Notes: generated from the letters alone by a model not told the origin. A stretch of 40,286 nucleotides of DNA from an uncultured Pseudomonadota bacterium (GCA_902793695.1 CADBEI010000006.1:38978-79263); one strand, 5' to 3'; numbered from the stretch's first letter, positions 1 to 8,693 are shown. Made by a program: numbers and translations.

Positions 1-40
1 CTCTGTTTCGAGTTCGCTTCTTCCGATACCTACACTTTAA

Positions 41-77
41 AATAAAATAAAGCACCATAACGGTGCTTTATTTTATT
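41..77 (-). terminator. Rho-independent terminator after tRNA-Leu
   Basis: A perfect 16-bp inverted repeat (41-56 with 62-77) encloses a 5-nt loop and has a GGTGC core flanked by A/T tracts. It lies 3 bases beyond the tRNA 3' end on the minus strand, so it most likely ends the tRNA transcript. The symmetric A/T tracts would let it work on either strand. The first 40 bases of the window beyond it show no gene that I can support. Confidence 0.8.
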
Positions 78-80
78 TGA

Positions 81-165
81 TGGTAGGGCCGGAGAGAATC
101 GAACTCTCACTCCCGAAGGAACCAGATTTTGAGTCTGACGCGTCTACCAATTCCGCCACAACCCC
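81..165 (-). tRNA. tRNA-Leu, anticodon CAA
   Basis: Read on the minus strand, this 85-nt sequence folds as a class II tRNA. The acceptor GGGGTTG pairs with CGGCCCT, with G-U pairs at three positions. The D-arm carries GGTAGACGC, and the anticodon loop CTCAAAA gives anticodon CAA. A long variable arm follows, then a T-arm GAGAG-TTCGATT-CTCTC. The CCA end is encoded (complement of 81-83). The long variable arm and the anticodon identify leucine (UUG codons). It has its own promoter upstream and a strong terminator downstream, so it is a single-gene unit. Confidence 0.95.
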
Positions 166-179
166 ATCGACAATCAAAG

Positions 180-208
180 TTAATAACCTATTTATTTTCA
201 TTCGTCAA
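180..208 (-). promoter_or_regulatory. Promoter of tRNA-Leu
   Basis: On the minus strand, TTGACG (208-203) is followed after exactly 17 bases by TATTAA (185-180). The -10 box lies 14 bases before the tRNA 5' end, so the 5' leader would be only about 7 nt. Spacing and match to the sigma70 consensus are good. Confidence 0.7.
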
Positions 209-272
209 TAGTTTTTTTGCATTATTTTTATAAAAATGTGTTTATTTTTTACTTTTATTTAAGATAAATATA

Positions 273-281
273 TGGTATAAT
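273..281 (+). promoter_or_regulatory. Extended -10 promoter of the TPR-methyltransferase gene
   Basis: TATAAT at 276-281 is preceded by TG at 273-274, an extended -10 element. The -35 region is only T-rich, without a good TTGACA. The start codon at 312 leaves a short leader that carries a GAGG ribosome binding site at 303-306. Confidence 0.6.
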
Positions 282-311
282 CCGCTTTAGTTTATAAAAA
301 TCGAGGTTATC

Positions 312-1844
312 GTGGAAAATTTAGAGCAACAGGCATCTTTGTTATTTGGCGAAAAAGAATATGCCAAAGCCCTTGAAATATACCTGTTGTTGCTGCAAGG
401 AAATCCGAAAAACGAAAAATATGCGATTTCTTGCGGCAACTGTTATGATGCGTTGGGGGATAAGGAAACTGCCGTCAGCTATTATATTGAGGCTCATAAA
501 ATAAATCGCAATTCCGAAGCCGCCATTATTAACCTTTCCACCATCAGTTACGAATTGCAGGATTATGAAAGCGCGGAGGAATACGCCCGCAAAGCTCTCA
601 ACCTTAATGAAAAAAATATAGCCGCTTGGCAAAACTTGGCCAATATTGCCTTTTGCCAAGGCAAGTATGAAGAAGCGTTAGAATACTATCAGAAAATGTA
701 CGATCTTAATCATAACAGTTATATTGCTATGATTAATTTGGCCAACACCTATTATTACCTCGGTAAATACGTTTTGGCGCTTGATTTTGCTAAAAAGTCG
801 ATGGATAAGCACCCTTCCAGCGTAACCGCGCATATTTTGGCCGGAAATACCCTCAATGCCATGGGAAAATACGAAAAAGCCATTGATATGTATTTGCGCG
901 CCTATGAATTGGATAATAATAATCTGGAAATGCTTAATTCTTTGAGCGACGCTTATCGTTCCAATAACGATTGGGAAAATTGTATGCTGTTTGCATGGCG
1001 CTATATGAAAAATATGGCAGAACCTTCTAATGCGGCACACTTAAACTTCGGATATTTGTTGTACGAATGTTATTCCGAAAAAAGTCAGGAATTGGCGCAG
1101 AAATATGCCGTGAAATGGCTAAAATATTATCCCAATAACAAAATTACCCAGCATTTAGGGTTGGCTCTGACCAATGGTAAGGCCATGCAAAGTTCCGACG
1201 CCGATTTTATTAAGGAAACATTCAACTCCTTTGCACCGGAATTTGAGACCACTCTTGCCGATTTGGAATATCAGGCTCCGGATTTAGTAGCTGAAGCTTT
1301 ATCCAAGAATTTAAAAAAATCCATTTTTAAGCGTTATCATATTCTGGATTTGGGTTGCGGTACCGGATTATGCGGACAGAAGGTCAAACCGTTTGCTTCA
1401 AGCCGTGGTTTAATCGGAGTCGATTTATCGGATAAAATGTTGGAAATCGCCGAGCAAAAAGGCATTTACGCTCAACTTATCTGTGATGATATCTGCCATT
1501 ATATGGAAAACAGCGATTATTTCTTCCATATTATGGTGGCTGCCGATGTGCTGACATATTTCGGCGACTTAACCAAAGTGTTTGTACGTATTTGGCGCTC
1601 GCTGACACCGGATGGATTGTTTGTCTTTACCTTTTCGGAAAATGAGCTGAATAACGAAGATTTCTATATGGCACCGAGCGGACGCTTTGTGCATACGTTT
1701 TCTTATGTGGAAAAAGTGCTGAAAAGTGTTGGATTTAAGCTTATATCGGCCGAAAAGCACATTTTGCGCAACGAGGCGGAAGTACCGGTCTACGGCTATA
1801 TTATAGTGGCGCGCAAGCCGGATTTGAATAAACCGCAGCAATAA
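312..1844 (+). CDS. TPR-repeat SAM-dependent methyltransferase (COG4976-like)
   Basis: This 510-residue protein has two parts. Residues 1 to about 290 form a run of tetratricopeptide repeats with A-x-N-L-A-N and Y-x-x-A-L-x-Y patterns, a protein-docking solenoid. Residues from about 300 hold a class I methyltransferase: glycine loop LDLGCGTGLCG near residues 345-355, acidic end of strand 2 in GVDLS, and a D-V-L-T-Y motif near residue 415. This matches the family described as predicted methyltransferases containing TPR repeats. The substrate is unknown, and no signal peptide is seen, so it is probably cytoplasmic. The start is GTG at 312, supported by GAGG five bases upstream. It is a single-gene unit ending at the terminator at 1884-1923. 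Confidence 0.85.
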   Translation: MENLEQQASLLFGEKEYAKALEIYLLLLQGNPKNEKYAISCGNCYDALGDKETAVSYYIEAHKINRNSEAAIINLSTISYELQDYESAEEYARKALNLNEKNIAAWQNLANIAFCQGKYEEALEYYQKMYDLNHNSYIAMINLANTYYYLGKYVLALDFAKKSMDKHPSSVTAHILAGNTLNAMGKYEKAIDMYLRAYELDNNNLEMLNSLSDAYRSNNDWENCMLFAWRYMKNMAEPSNAAHLNFGYLLYECYSEKSQELAQKYAVKWLKYYPNNKITQHLGLALTNGKAMQSSDADFIKETFNSFAPEFETTLADLEYQAPDLVAEALSKNLKKSIFKRYHILDLGCGTGLCGQKVKPFASSRGLIGVDLSDKMLEIAEQKGIYAQLICDDICHYMENSDYFFHIMVAADVLTYFGDLTKVFVRIWRSLTPDGLFVFTFSENELNNEDFYMAPSGRFVHTFSYVEKVLKSVGFKLISAEKHILRNEAEVPVYGYIIVARKPDLNKPQQ

Positions 1845-1883
1845 TAAAATTTATGTTTGATACATTCAATTAAGTTAATAACA

Positions 1884-1923
1884 CAAAAAAGAGGAGGCTT
1901 TCGGACCCCCTCTTCTTTTTTTC
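1884..1923. terminator. Bidirectional terminator
   Basis: An A-tract, a G-rich arm (AAGAGGAGG), a short loop and the complementary CCCCCTCTT arm run into a T-tract. It sits between two convergent genes (ending at 1844 on plus and 1952 on minus), so it can serve both. Confidence 0.75.
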
Positions 1924-1951
1924 AGAAAATTTTACCAGATATGTAAGTAAA

Positions 1952-2359
1952 TTACATCGGACGACGACTTACCAAAGCCGGAGTACCACAATTTCCGCCT
2001 TCGCAAACTTCCGCTCTGTTGTACGGACGAGTTTCAAAAGAAGTGGTTTGGAAAGTACGCGGCTCATACACTGTACGGTATGTTGTATTTTGATATACAA
2101 CTTTAACCGGTGTTCTTACAGTATATTCTCTTGCCGGACAACCGCAATCCATTGCAGGTGATTGGCAAGGGCAAGCTTGAGCAACAGGAGCCGGAGCAAC
2201 CGGAGCCGGTCTCGGGGCAACTTGTTGCATTACGTTGGTTCCGCAATTCTCTTCGCCGGCGTAACGATAGTTACGACCTTCGTTGTTTACTTCATCGCTG
2301 GCACATGCTGCTAATCCGGCAGTCAACACCAACACTGATAAATAAAATAAGTTTTTCAT
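1952..2359 (-). CDS. Small Cys/Pro-rich lipoprotein
   Basis: This 135-residue protein begins with a lipoprotein signal peptide whose lipobox LAAC places the lipidated cysteine at residue 19. The mature part has a Pro-Ala stretch near residues 48-60, then a cysteine cluster (CPCQ and CGCP, near residues 63-75), then a Thr/Tyr/Arg-rich tail with two more cysteines. The cysteine-rich middle could bind metal or form disulfides; this is inference. A GGAGG site lies five bases before the ATG. It is probably anchored in the outer membrane facing the periplasm. I do not recognise the family. The start and lipobox are clear. Confidence 0.8.
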   Translation of the reverse strand: MKNLFYLSVLVLTAGLAACASDEVNNEGRNYRYAGEENCGTNVMQQVAPRPAPVAPAPVAQACPCQSPAMDCGCPAREYTVRTPVKVVYQNTTYRTVYEPRTFQTTSFETRPYNRAEVCEGGNCGTPALVSRRPM

Positions 2360-2699
2360 AAATACCTCCAGTTAATTTCCTGAAAATTTGTATATTCACA
2401 ACTCTGCTTTCATTATTAACAGAAAATTAATAAAATGTTAAGTATTTTTTCAATTTTTCTTAATAAATAGACAGAAAATAAGGTTTTTGCTGTGTTTTTA
2501 GACATAATCGTTAGATTTTTATTTTTAAACGTTTTTTCCCCTTTATTCACTCTATTTTAGATAACATACTGAAAATGCTACATTTTATTAAATTTTCCCG
2601 ATTCGCAATTATTAAGATAAATCCGATTGTTTAAGATATCTTTAAATAAATTAATTTCAAGTTATTAACAAGTTTGTTATTAAATACAAATTGACGATT
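2360..2699. other. AT-rich intergenic region
   Basis: About 340 bases lie between two minus-strand lipoprotein genes. Apart from the ribosome binding site of the downstream gene (complement of about 2365-2370), I see only A/T-rich sequence with no convincing ORF, hairpin or consensus promoter. Confidence 0.5.
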
Positions 2700-3203
2700 T
2701 TATTTATTAAATTCAGCCAGTTCTTCGGTCGTAAAATCGTTTTGTTCACCGTTAACCAGCGCAAAACCCGACACCGGCTCGCCGTTATTGAACACGATTT
2801 CCACCCGCAATTCCCCTTCTTTATCGTAAATATGCTGCACTCCGTCCAGTTTGCCGGCAGTATAATGCATTTCATTATGCACATTACCGTTCTGATAATA
2901 TTGATACAAAGTTCCTACCGGCACACCGTTTTCAAAAGTTCCTTCATATATCAGCTTGCCGCGTTCATTATAAAACTTGCCGGAACCGTTCGGCTTGCCA
3001 TCGCGACTGTAAACCGTCATTTTGACATTTCCGTTCGGGAAATAAGTTTTATAAAGGCCGTTAATCGGCTTTTCTTCCGTATCATAAACCACACCGTCAA
3101 TAACCGAAGTGTTATTTTCGTTATAAATTTCTTTTTTATCTGTTTTTTTGCAAGAGCCGATTGCAATCAGCACACACCAAAATATAATTATTGCGAGTCG
3201 CAT
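2700..3203 (-). CDS. MORN-repeat lipoprotein (YwqK-like)
   Basis: The protein has 167 residues. A short signal peptide ends in IGSC, so the lipidated cysteine is at residue 18. The body from about residue 40 to 150 consists of MORN_2-type repeats: G-x-Y-K-x-Y-F-x-N-G-N, G-K-F-Y-N-E-R-G and Y-Q-Y-Y-Q-N-G-N, each about 22-24 residues long. Such proteins are often annotated as antitoxin YwqK family, but no toxin partner is seen here, so that name should not be read as function. It is likely a periplasm-facing lipoprotein. A second protein with the same repeat type lies at 27788-29443. Confidence 0.8.
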   Translation of the reverse strand: MRLAIIIFWCVLIAIGSCKKTDKKEIYNENNTSVIDGVVYDTEEKPINGLYKTYFPNGNVKMTVYSRDGKPNGSGKFYNERGKLIYEGTFENGVPVGTLYQYYQNGNVHNEMHYTAGKLDGVQHIYDKEGELRVEIVFNNGEPVSGFALVNGEQNDFTTEELAEFNK

Positions 3204-3348
3204 ACATTTTCCCCTGATTCTGTTTCAAAAGATAAGGGATTCGGCGCAAAATGTCAAATATGAATACGACTGACGCACAATTTATGTTAAAATTATATTA
3301 AAAATCTGCGCAAAATGTATTATTTTCGGGGTTTTCAGCAATTTTTGT

Positions 3349-3378
3349 TTGACATCGAAGTTTTATTAATACTACTAT
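3349..3378 (+). promoter_or_regulatory. Promoter of the HU gene
   Basis: TTGACA at 3349-3354 and TACTAT at 3373-3378 are separated by 18 bases. The predicted start of transcription near 3386 gives a leader of about 50 nt that contains AGAGGA just before the ATG. Confidence 0.6.
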
Positions 3379-3434
3379 ACGAAACGAGAAGATGCTTCTC
3401 ATATTGCAATTATAACTTTAAGAGGAATTATAAA

Positions 3435-3716
3435 ATGAATAAAAATGAATTGATTAACAGCATTTCTGCTACTTCCGGTTTGACCAAAACAGACAGTGCC
3501 AAAGCTTTGGATGCTTTCATTTCTACTGTTTCTACCGCTTTGAAATCCGGTAACAACGTTCGTTTGGTAGGTTTCGGTACTTTTGCCACCACTAAAAGAT
3601 CTGCCACAACCGCCATTAACCCGCGCACTCGTCAAACCGTAAAGGTTCCGGCTCGCAATGTTGCTAAATTTAAGGCTGGTAAAGCTTTGCAAAATGTTGT
3701 TAACAACAAAAAATAA
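3435..3716 (+). CDS. hup: HU-family histone-like DNA-binding protein
   Basis: This 93-residue protein has the typical HU/IHF length and layout. It starts MNKNELI, followed by the two helices of the dimer body, then V-x-L-x-G-F-G-T-F near residues 43-51, and the beta-arm with the RNPRT-like sequence INPRTRQ near residues 61-67, whose proline intercalates into DNA. The C-terminal FKAGKAL is also typical. It compacts and bends DNA as a homodimer. The open frame extends upstream to 3315, but the true start is ATG 3435 because AGAGGA lies eight bases before it. It is a single gene with its own promoter and terminator. HU and IHF subunits cannot be told apart with certainty; HU is more likely. Confidence 0.93.
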   Translation: MNKNELINSISATSGLTKTDSAKALDAFISTVSTALKSGNNVRLVGFGTFATTKRSATTAINPRTRQTVKVPARNVAKFKAGKALQNVVNNKK

Positions 3717-3737
3717 TTTGCAATAGAATATCCGATA

Positions 3738-3770
3738 AATGTCCCTCGAGCAATCGGGGGATATTTTTTT
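3738..3770 (+). terminator. Terminator of the HU gene
   Basis: An 11-bp stem with G-U pairs (ATGTCCCTCGA with TCGGGGGATAT), a GCAA loop and a run of seven T's. It lies 21 bases after the HU stop codon. Confidence 0.85.
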
Positions 3771-3861
3771 AATCCCTTATTTTATAATTTGCCCAAAATT
3801 TGTGCATATACTTATTTTCGCCTATCAGAGCACTATTCGCATATTTTCTGAATAAAACAGC

Positions 3862-3890
3862 TTGACAATTCAAATTATACAGGGTATCAT
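3862..3890 (+). promoter_or_regulatory. Promoter of the 3917 gene
   Basis: TTGACA (3862-3867), 17-base spacer, TATCAT (3885-3890): a near-consensus sigma70 promoter. The leader to the ATG at 3917 is about 20 nt, A/T only near the start codon, with no Shine-Dalgarno. The same format appears at 24.7 kb and in the 33-36 kb cluster. Confidence 0.7.
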
Positions 3891-3916
3891 TAGACAAAAT
3901 CAAATTTTTTATATAT

Positions 3917-4768
3917 ATGAAAAAGTTCTATCTTATCGCACTGTGTGCGATGTTCTGCCTCGGCTCAGCCGCGCAGAATGAAGTTGAGGTTTCCGATTCT
4001 GCAAACGTTGAGGAGACAAGCCCTACAATGGAAACAACCGGCTCCATGTTTGACATGGTGTCCGAATATTCTTCTTTTACGGCGGCTAATCTGACCCAAC
4101 GTAAGGATATGATCTATCCGCTGAAACGTGGCGGCGGTCTGTTCAAAAAACATCATATTGAGCAGTCGATTGAGATTTGCCCGACCATATCCACGGATAA
4201 AGCCTCGCAGGCGGAGTTGATATCAAATGTTAATTCAGATGATGTCAATAACACCGGTTTGGGACTGAACTTCGGGTATTCCGTGAGTTTCATCCCCTGT
4301 TATGAGGATAGCGGTAAGTTGCACATGAATAAGCCGGGATTTGCGTATAGTCTTGGCTTAGTCACTTCCATCACCCGCAGTGACAGGTACGGTACGACCT
4401 GCGATTTCTTGGGTAAGATTGGATTGGAAACCTGCCGCAATCGCAAGTTGGGAATCGGCGGAGATTTTCTCTGCGGCTATGGTAAAGCCGGCGGAGATGT
4501 CTTTTGGTTTGATGACATAGCCACCGATACGGCACCTAAATCATCAGCACCGTATAATGCTTGGACTTTCAAGTATGGCGGACAGATTTGGGTAAAAACC
4601 GGATTATTGGGAAATTCATTTAAGAGCAACACTGATATTCTGTTGTTTGCACGATTGATTTCCAATAAAAACCCACATATGGTGGACGGAGAAATGTCTA
4701 AAATCCACTTTAATTTGTGGAGAACGGAAACTTGGAGTTTCGGTGTAATTCTTCGCTATCGAATGTAA
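3917..4768 (+). CDS. Secreted protein of unknown function, foreign-looking
   Basis: This 283-residue protein has a clear signal peptide (hydrophobic core, then GSAAQ near residues 16-20). An acidic, Ser/Thr-rich linker follows to about residue 45. The rest is rich in Gly, aromatic residues and alternating polar/hydrophobic stretches such as the C-terminal TWSFGVILRYRM, which would suit beta-strands of an outer-membrane or periplasmic barrel. The N-terminus is of a style common in Bacteroidota secreted proteins. It has no Shine-Dalgarno, unlike most neighbours; its promoter and a strong terminator enclose it alone. I do not recognise a family. Horizontal acquisition is inference from leader type and composition. 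Confidence 0.75.
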   Translation: MKKFYLIALCAMFCLGSAAQNEVEVSDSANVEETSPTMETTGSMFDMVSEYSSFTAANLTQRKDMIYPLKRGGGLFKKHHIEQSIEICPTISTDKASQAELISNVNSDDVNNTGLGLNFGYSVSFIPCYEDSGKLHMNKPGFAYSLGLVTSITRSDRYGTTCDFLGKIGLETCRNRKLGIGGDFLCGYGKAGGDVFWFDDIATDTAPKSSAPYNAWTFKYGGQIWVKTGLLGNSFKSNTDILLFARLISNKNPHMVDGEMSKIHFNLWRTETWSFGVILRYRM

Positions 4769-4769
4769 T

Positions 4770-4805
4770 AAAAAAGCGTTTCTCTTAGTTGAGGAACGCT
4801 TTTTT
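4770..4805 (+). terminator. Terminator of the 3917 gene
   Basis: A 15-bp stem with one G-U pair (4770-4784 with 4791-4805) whose outer part is an A6/T6 tract and whose core is GCGTT. It starts one base after the stop codon region. Confidence 0.9.
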
Positions 4806-4820
4806 GTTGTAATAAGAAAA

Positions 4821-4845
4821 CAGGGAAGAACATAATTCTTCCCTG
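4821..4845 (-). terminator. Hairpin, probable minus-strand terminator
   Basis: A perfect 10-bp stem (CAGGGAAGAA with TTCTTCCCTG) with a 5-nt loop. On the minus strand it is followed by TTTTCTTATT. It lies about 200 bases behind the oxidoreductase stop codon and could be the final terminator of that transcript after the structured element at 4896-5045. Confidence 0.6.
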
Positions 4846-4895
4846 TCAAAATTTTAAGTTCTTAGAATTAGGTTAATGCGTGATGATTTTTCGAC

Positions 4896-5045
4896 GCAGT
4901 GTACAAAGAGGTACACCCTTCCCTAAAAAGAAGTTAAAAACCACGGATAGCGTGTAAATACGCCGAAAGCCTGTTTGTGCAGTGTACAAAAAAGGTACAT
5001 AAACAAACAGGCTTTCTAGTAGATACCAGTTAAACGTGGTTTTTA
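4896..5045. repeat. Nested inverted and direct repeat element behind the oxidoreductase gene
   Basis: Two near-identical copies of GCAGTGTACAAA-A-GGTACA occur at 4896-4915 and 4979-4999, differing by one indel and one substitution; each is itself a small hairpin (GTAC arms). The second copy sits inside a perfect 14-bp stem (4965-4978 with 5003-5016). That stem in turn sits inside an 11-bp stem (4935-4945 with 5035-5045). The outer arm ends one base from the oxidoreductase stop codon. On the minus strand the closing arm runs into a T-rich stretch, so it may act in termination or protect the mRNA 3' end. Confidence 0.75.
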
Positions 5046-5046
5046 C

Positions 5047-8000
5047 TTACTTATATTGAGCGAGGTGTTCTAACAACGCTCTCTTTTCATCCACATTAGC
5101 TTGAGCCTTATTCAAGAGCATATTGTAACGCTCCGGATTGGCTTTATTGACTACTTGGAAGCGGGTTTCGCTGGCCATAAATTCGGCAAGCGGTTTGCTC
5201 GGAGCTTTAGAATCCAGAGTGAGCGGAGCTTGACCTTCCCTCATATTATCCGGATTATAGCGATAGAGCGGCCAAGAACCGGTTTCAACCGCATTCTTTT
5301 GGTGACCCAAACCTTCTGCCATATTCAAGCCTTGGTTAATGCACGGACAATAAGCAATAATGATGGACGGACCGTTATAAGCCTCCGCCTCGTTCATTGC
5401 TTTGATTACCTGCATATCGTTGGCGCCCATAGCCACTTGTGCAACATAAACATTACCGTAAGACATGGCAATCATACCCAAATCTTTTTTCGGTAATTCT
5501 TTACCGGCAGTGGCAAATTTAGCGGATGCACCCATCGGAGTAGCCTTTGATTGTTGACCGCCGGTGTTGGAATATACGCCGGTATCAACCACCAAGATAT
5601 TGACGTTGCGACCGCTGGCAATAGCGTGGTCAACGCCGCCGAAACCGATATCATAAGCCCAACCGTCGCCGCCGATAATCCATACGGATTTCTTAATCAG
5701 ATAGTCGGCAACTTCGCTTAAATGCTTGGCTTCATCGCTATTGATGGCAGCCAATTTGGTACGCAAAGCGGCAACATTATCACGTTGAGCATCAATTTCC
5801 ACATCGTTTGATTGCGGATTAGCCAAAATTTTATCGGCAATATCGCCCAATTTATCTTTCATTGCCTCAAGCAAAGATTTTGCGGTTTCAGTTTCGTGGT
5901 CGATAGAAATTCTCATACCCAAACCGAATTCGGCATTATCCTCAAACAAAGAATTGGCCCAAGCCGGTCCGTGACCTTTTTCATCCTTGCAATACGGAGT
6001 AGTCGGCAGGTTACCGGAATAAATTGAAGAACAACCGGTTGCATTGGCAATAACCATACGGTCGCCGAACAACTGTGTCAGCAATTTAATGTACGGAGTT
6101 TCGCCGCAGCCTGCGCAAGCACCGGAATATTCAAACAGCGGTTGAATGAGTTGAGTTGTCTTCGGCATATTCTTAACCACATCGGTACGTTTAACATACG
6201 GTAAAGTTTCAAAGAACTTCCAGTTAGCTTTTTCAACCTCAAGATGATTTTCAATGTGGTCCATATTGATGGCGTGCAATTCCGGATTTTCCTTATTCTT
6301 GGCCGGACAAGCGGTGACACATACGCCGCAACCGGTACAATCTTCCGGAGAAATTTGCAAAATAAATTGCTTACCGGCAAATTCCTTACCCTTATAATCA
6401 ACATGTTTCAAAGTAGCCGGAGCGCCTGCAAATTGAGCATCGTCAGCCACTTTCATTCTGATTACGCCGTGCGGGCATACGATTGAGCATTTACCGCATT
6501 GAATACAAGTGTTCGGATCCCAAACCGGAACTTCGGTAGCGATACAACGCTTTTCAAACTGCGTGGTAGCGGTCGGCCAAGTGCCGTCAACAACTGTCTG
6601 CAATTCCGATGTTTTAATGCTGTCACCCTTGTCGGCAATCAATTTTGCGGTCAAACCCTGAACAAATTCAGGAGCGTTGGCCGGAACCGGTGCCAAACGA
6701 TGGAAGGTGGAAGTAACGTGATCCGGATACTTAACTTCAAACATATGTTCGAGTGAAGCATCAACCGCGGCATAGTTCTTTTGAACAACCGCATCACCCT
6801 TCTTGGAATAAGTCTTTTTAATCGCGGCTTTAATTTGTGCAATAGCCTCATCTTTCGGCAAAATATTGGAAATTGCAAAGAAACAGGTCTGCATAACCGT
6901 GTTAATGCGTTGTCCCATACCGGTGGCACGCGCAACTTCCACTGCGTTAATTGTGTAGAACTTCAGGTGCTTAGCCAAGATTTGTTCTTGTACTTCAATC
7001 GGCAGCTGGTCCCAAACTTCTTCTGCTTTATACGGAGCATTCAATAAGAATGTGGCACCGTCTTTGGCAATATGCAGAATGTCAACTTTTTTCATAAATT
7101 GGAATTGGTGACAAGCCACAAAATCAGCCTGATTAATCAAATAAGCCGAGCGAATCGGATTATCCGAAAAACGCAAGTGAGATGTAGTCATAGAGCCGGA
7201 TTTACGAGAGTCGTAAACAAAATAGCCCTGACCGTATTTACCGGCATCTTCGGCAATAATCTTAATTGAGTTTTTGTTGGCGCCGACCGTACCATCTGCA
7301 CCTAAACCGAAGAATACGGCACGAACCACATCATTCGGCTCAACGTCAAACGACGCATCATAAGCCAGAGATTTATGAGTCAAATCATCTTCAATACCGA
7401 CGGTAAAGCCGTTAATCGGCGCAGCCGCAACCGCATTGTCAAATACAGCCTTAGCCATAGCCGGTGTAAACTCTTTGGAAGACAAACCGTAGCGACCGCC
7501 GTAAATCTTTGGCAACGCGGCGATTTTGCCGTTGCTGTAAGCTTGCGACAAAGCGGTAACCACATCCAAATACAACGGTTCACCGAGGGAGCCTGCTTCT
7601 TTGGTTCTATCCAAAACCGAAACAACTTTTGCGGTTTTCGGCAGAGCTTTTAAGAAAGATTCTGTCGGGAACGGACGATATAAATGAACTTTCAAAACGC
7701 CGAGTTTGGCACCGTGTGCATTGAGGTATTCAATGGCTTCCTCCACTGTTTCGGCACCTGAGCCCATAACTACGACAACATTTTCGGCATCAGCCGCACC
7801 GGTATAGTCAACAACGTGATATTGACGGCCGGTAATCTTGGCAAACTTATCCATTTCTTCCTGAACAATGCCTTCAACTTTGGCATAATACGGATTTGCC
7901 GCTTCACGGCCTTGGAAAAATACATCCGGATTTTGGGCCGTACCGCGAACAACCGGATTTTCCGGGCGCAGTGCGTGTTCGGCATTGAACTTGTAGTTAA

Positions 8001-8595
8001 CGCCGTCAAGCATAGCTTTCAAATCATCATCGGAAAGCAATTTAACTTTTTTGATTTCGTGCGAAGTGCGGAAACCGTCAAAGAAATGCATAAACGGAAC
8101 GCGCGAACGCAAAGTAGAGGTTTGCGCAATAGCGGCCATATCGCCGGCTTCTTGCACCGAATTGGAACACAACATGGCAAAACCGGTCTGACGGCAACCC
8201 ATAACATCGGAGTGATCGCCGTAAATCGATAAAGCATGATAAGCGAGCGAACGAGCCGCAACATGCATAACAAACGGCATCAATTCGCCGGCGATTTTAT
8301 ACATATTCGGAATCATTAACAGCAAACCTTGCGAAGCCGTAAAGGTGGTGGTTAAAGCACCGGCCTGTAACGAACCGTGGCAAGCACCGGCAGCACCGGC
8401 TTCGGATTGCATTTCCTGAATGGTAGGAGAAACTCCCCAAAGATTCTTTTGTTTGGCGGCAGACCACGCATCAGCCCACTCACCCATCGGAGACGACGGC
8501 GTAATCGGGTAAATCACGCAGACTTCATTCATACGATGTGCTACGGAAGCACAGGCTTCGTTGGCATCCATCATTTTCATTTTTACATCTGACAT
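5047..8595 (-). CDS. nifJ: Pyruvate:ferredoxin (flavodoxin) oxidoreductase, single chain
   Basis: At 1182 residues this has the usual length of the homodimeric enzyme. It oxidises pyruvate with CoA to acetyl-CoA and CO2 and reduces ferredoxin or flavodoxin. The N-terminus (DANEACASVAHRMNEVC, then YPITPSSPMGEW) is the typical pyruvate-binding domain I. Two 4Fe-4S ferredoxin motifs follow: CIQCGKCSIVCP near residue 697 and CTGCGVCVTACP near residue 751. CAGCGET near residue 825 supplies cysteine ligands of the third cluster. The thiamine diphosphate site is GDGWAYDIGFGG with a downstream DTGVYSNTGGQ, from about residue 977. The start has AAGGA eight bases upstream. It is a single-gene unit with its own promoter and a structured 3' region. 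It implies anaerobic pyruvate metabolism. Confidence 0.96.
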   Translation of the reverse strand: MSDVKMKMMDANEACASVAHRMNEVCVIYPITPSSPMGEWADAWSAAKQKNLWGVSPTIQEMQSEAGAAGACHGSLQAGALTTTFTASQGLLLMIPNMYKIAGELMPFVMHVAARSLAYHALSIYGDHSDVMGCRQTGFAMLCSNSVQEAGDMAAIAQTSTLRSRVPFMHFFDGFRTSHEIKKVKLLSDDDLKAMLDGVNYKFNAEHALRPENPVVRGTAQNPDVFFQGREAANPYYAKVEGIVQEEMDKFAKITGRQYHVVDYTGAADAENVVVVMGSGAETVEEAIEYLNAHGAKLGVLKVHLYRPFPTESFLKALPKTAKVVSVLDRTKEAGSLGEPLYLDVVTALSQAYSNGKIAALPKIYGGRYGLSSKEFTPAMAKAVFDNAVAAAPINGFTVGIEDDLTHKSLAYDASFDVEPNDVVRAVFFGLGADGTVGANKNSIKIIAEDAGKYGQGYFVYDSRKSGSMTTSHLRFSDNPIRSAYLINQADFVACHQFQFMKKVDILHIAKDGATFLLNAPYKAEEVWDQLPIEVQEQILAKHLKFYTINAVEVARATGMGQRINTVMQTCFFAISNILPKDEAIAQIKAAIKKTYSKKGDAVVQKNYAAVDASLEHMFEVKYPDHVTSTFHRLAPVPANAPEFVQGLTAKLIADKGDSIKTSELQTVVDGTWPTATTQFEKRCIATEVPVWDPNTCIQCGKCSIVCPHGVIRMKVADDAQFAGAPATLKHVDYKGKEFAGKQFILQISPEDCTGCGVCVTACPAKNKENPELHAINMDHIENHLEVEKANWKFFETLPYVKRTDVVKNMPKTTQLIQPLFEYSGACAGCGETPYIKLLTQLFGDRMVIANATGCSSIYSGNLPTTPYCKDEKGHGPAWANSLFEDNAEFGLGMRISIDHETETAKSLLEAMKDKLGDIADKILANPQSNDVEIDAQRDNVAALRTKLAAINSDEAKHLSEVADYLIKKSVWIIGGDGWAYDIGFGGVDHAIASGRNVNILVVDTGVYSNTGGQQSKATPMGASAKFATAGKELPKKDLGMIAMSYGNVYVAQVAMGANDMQVIKAMNEAEAYNGPSIIIAYCPCINQGLNMAEGLGHQKNAVETGSWPLYRYNPDNMREGQAPLTLDSKAPSKPLAEFMASETRFQVVNKANPERYNMLLNKAQANVDEKRALLEHLAQYK

Positions 8596-8693
8596 TTATA
8601 TATCCTTATAAGTTAGTTTTAGATGAGTATAACGTATTGAAAATAAATACATTTTACTTTATTACTGCAGTAAACAAAAATGTTTATGGCGCT

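Noticed and set aside
1-40. Possible end of a second tRNA or gene at the left edge
   Set aside because: It is too short, with no CCA end, arm pairing or frame that I can support.
2691-3263. A 190-residue plus-strand open frame opposite the MORN lipoprotein
   Set aside because: It is the antisense of a gene with a clear lipobox and MORN repeats, and has no ribosome site.
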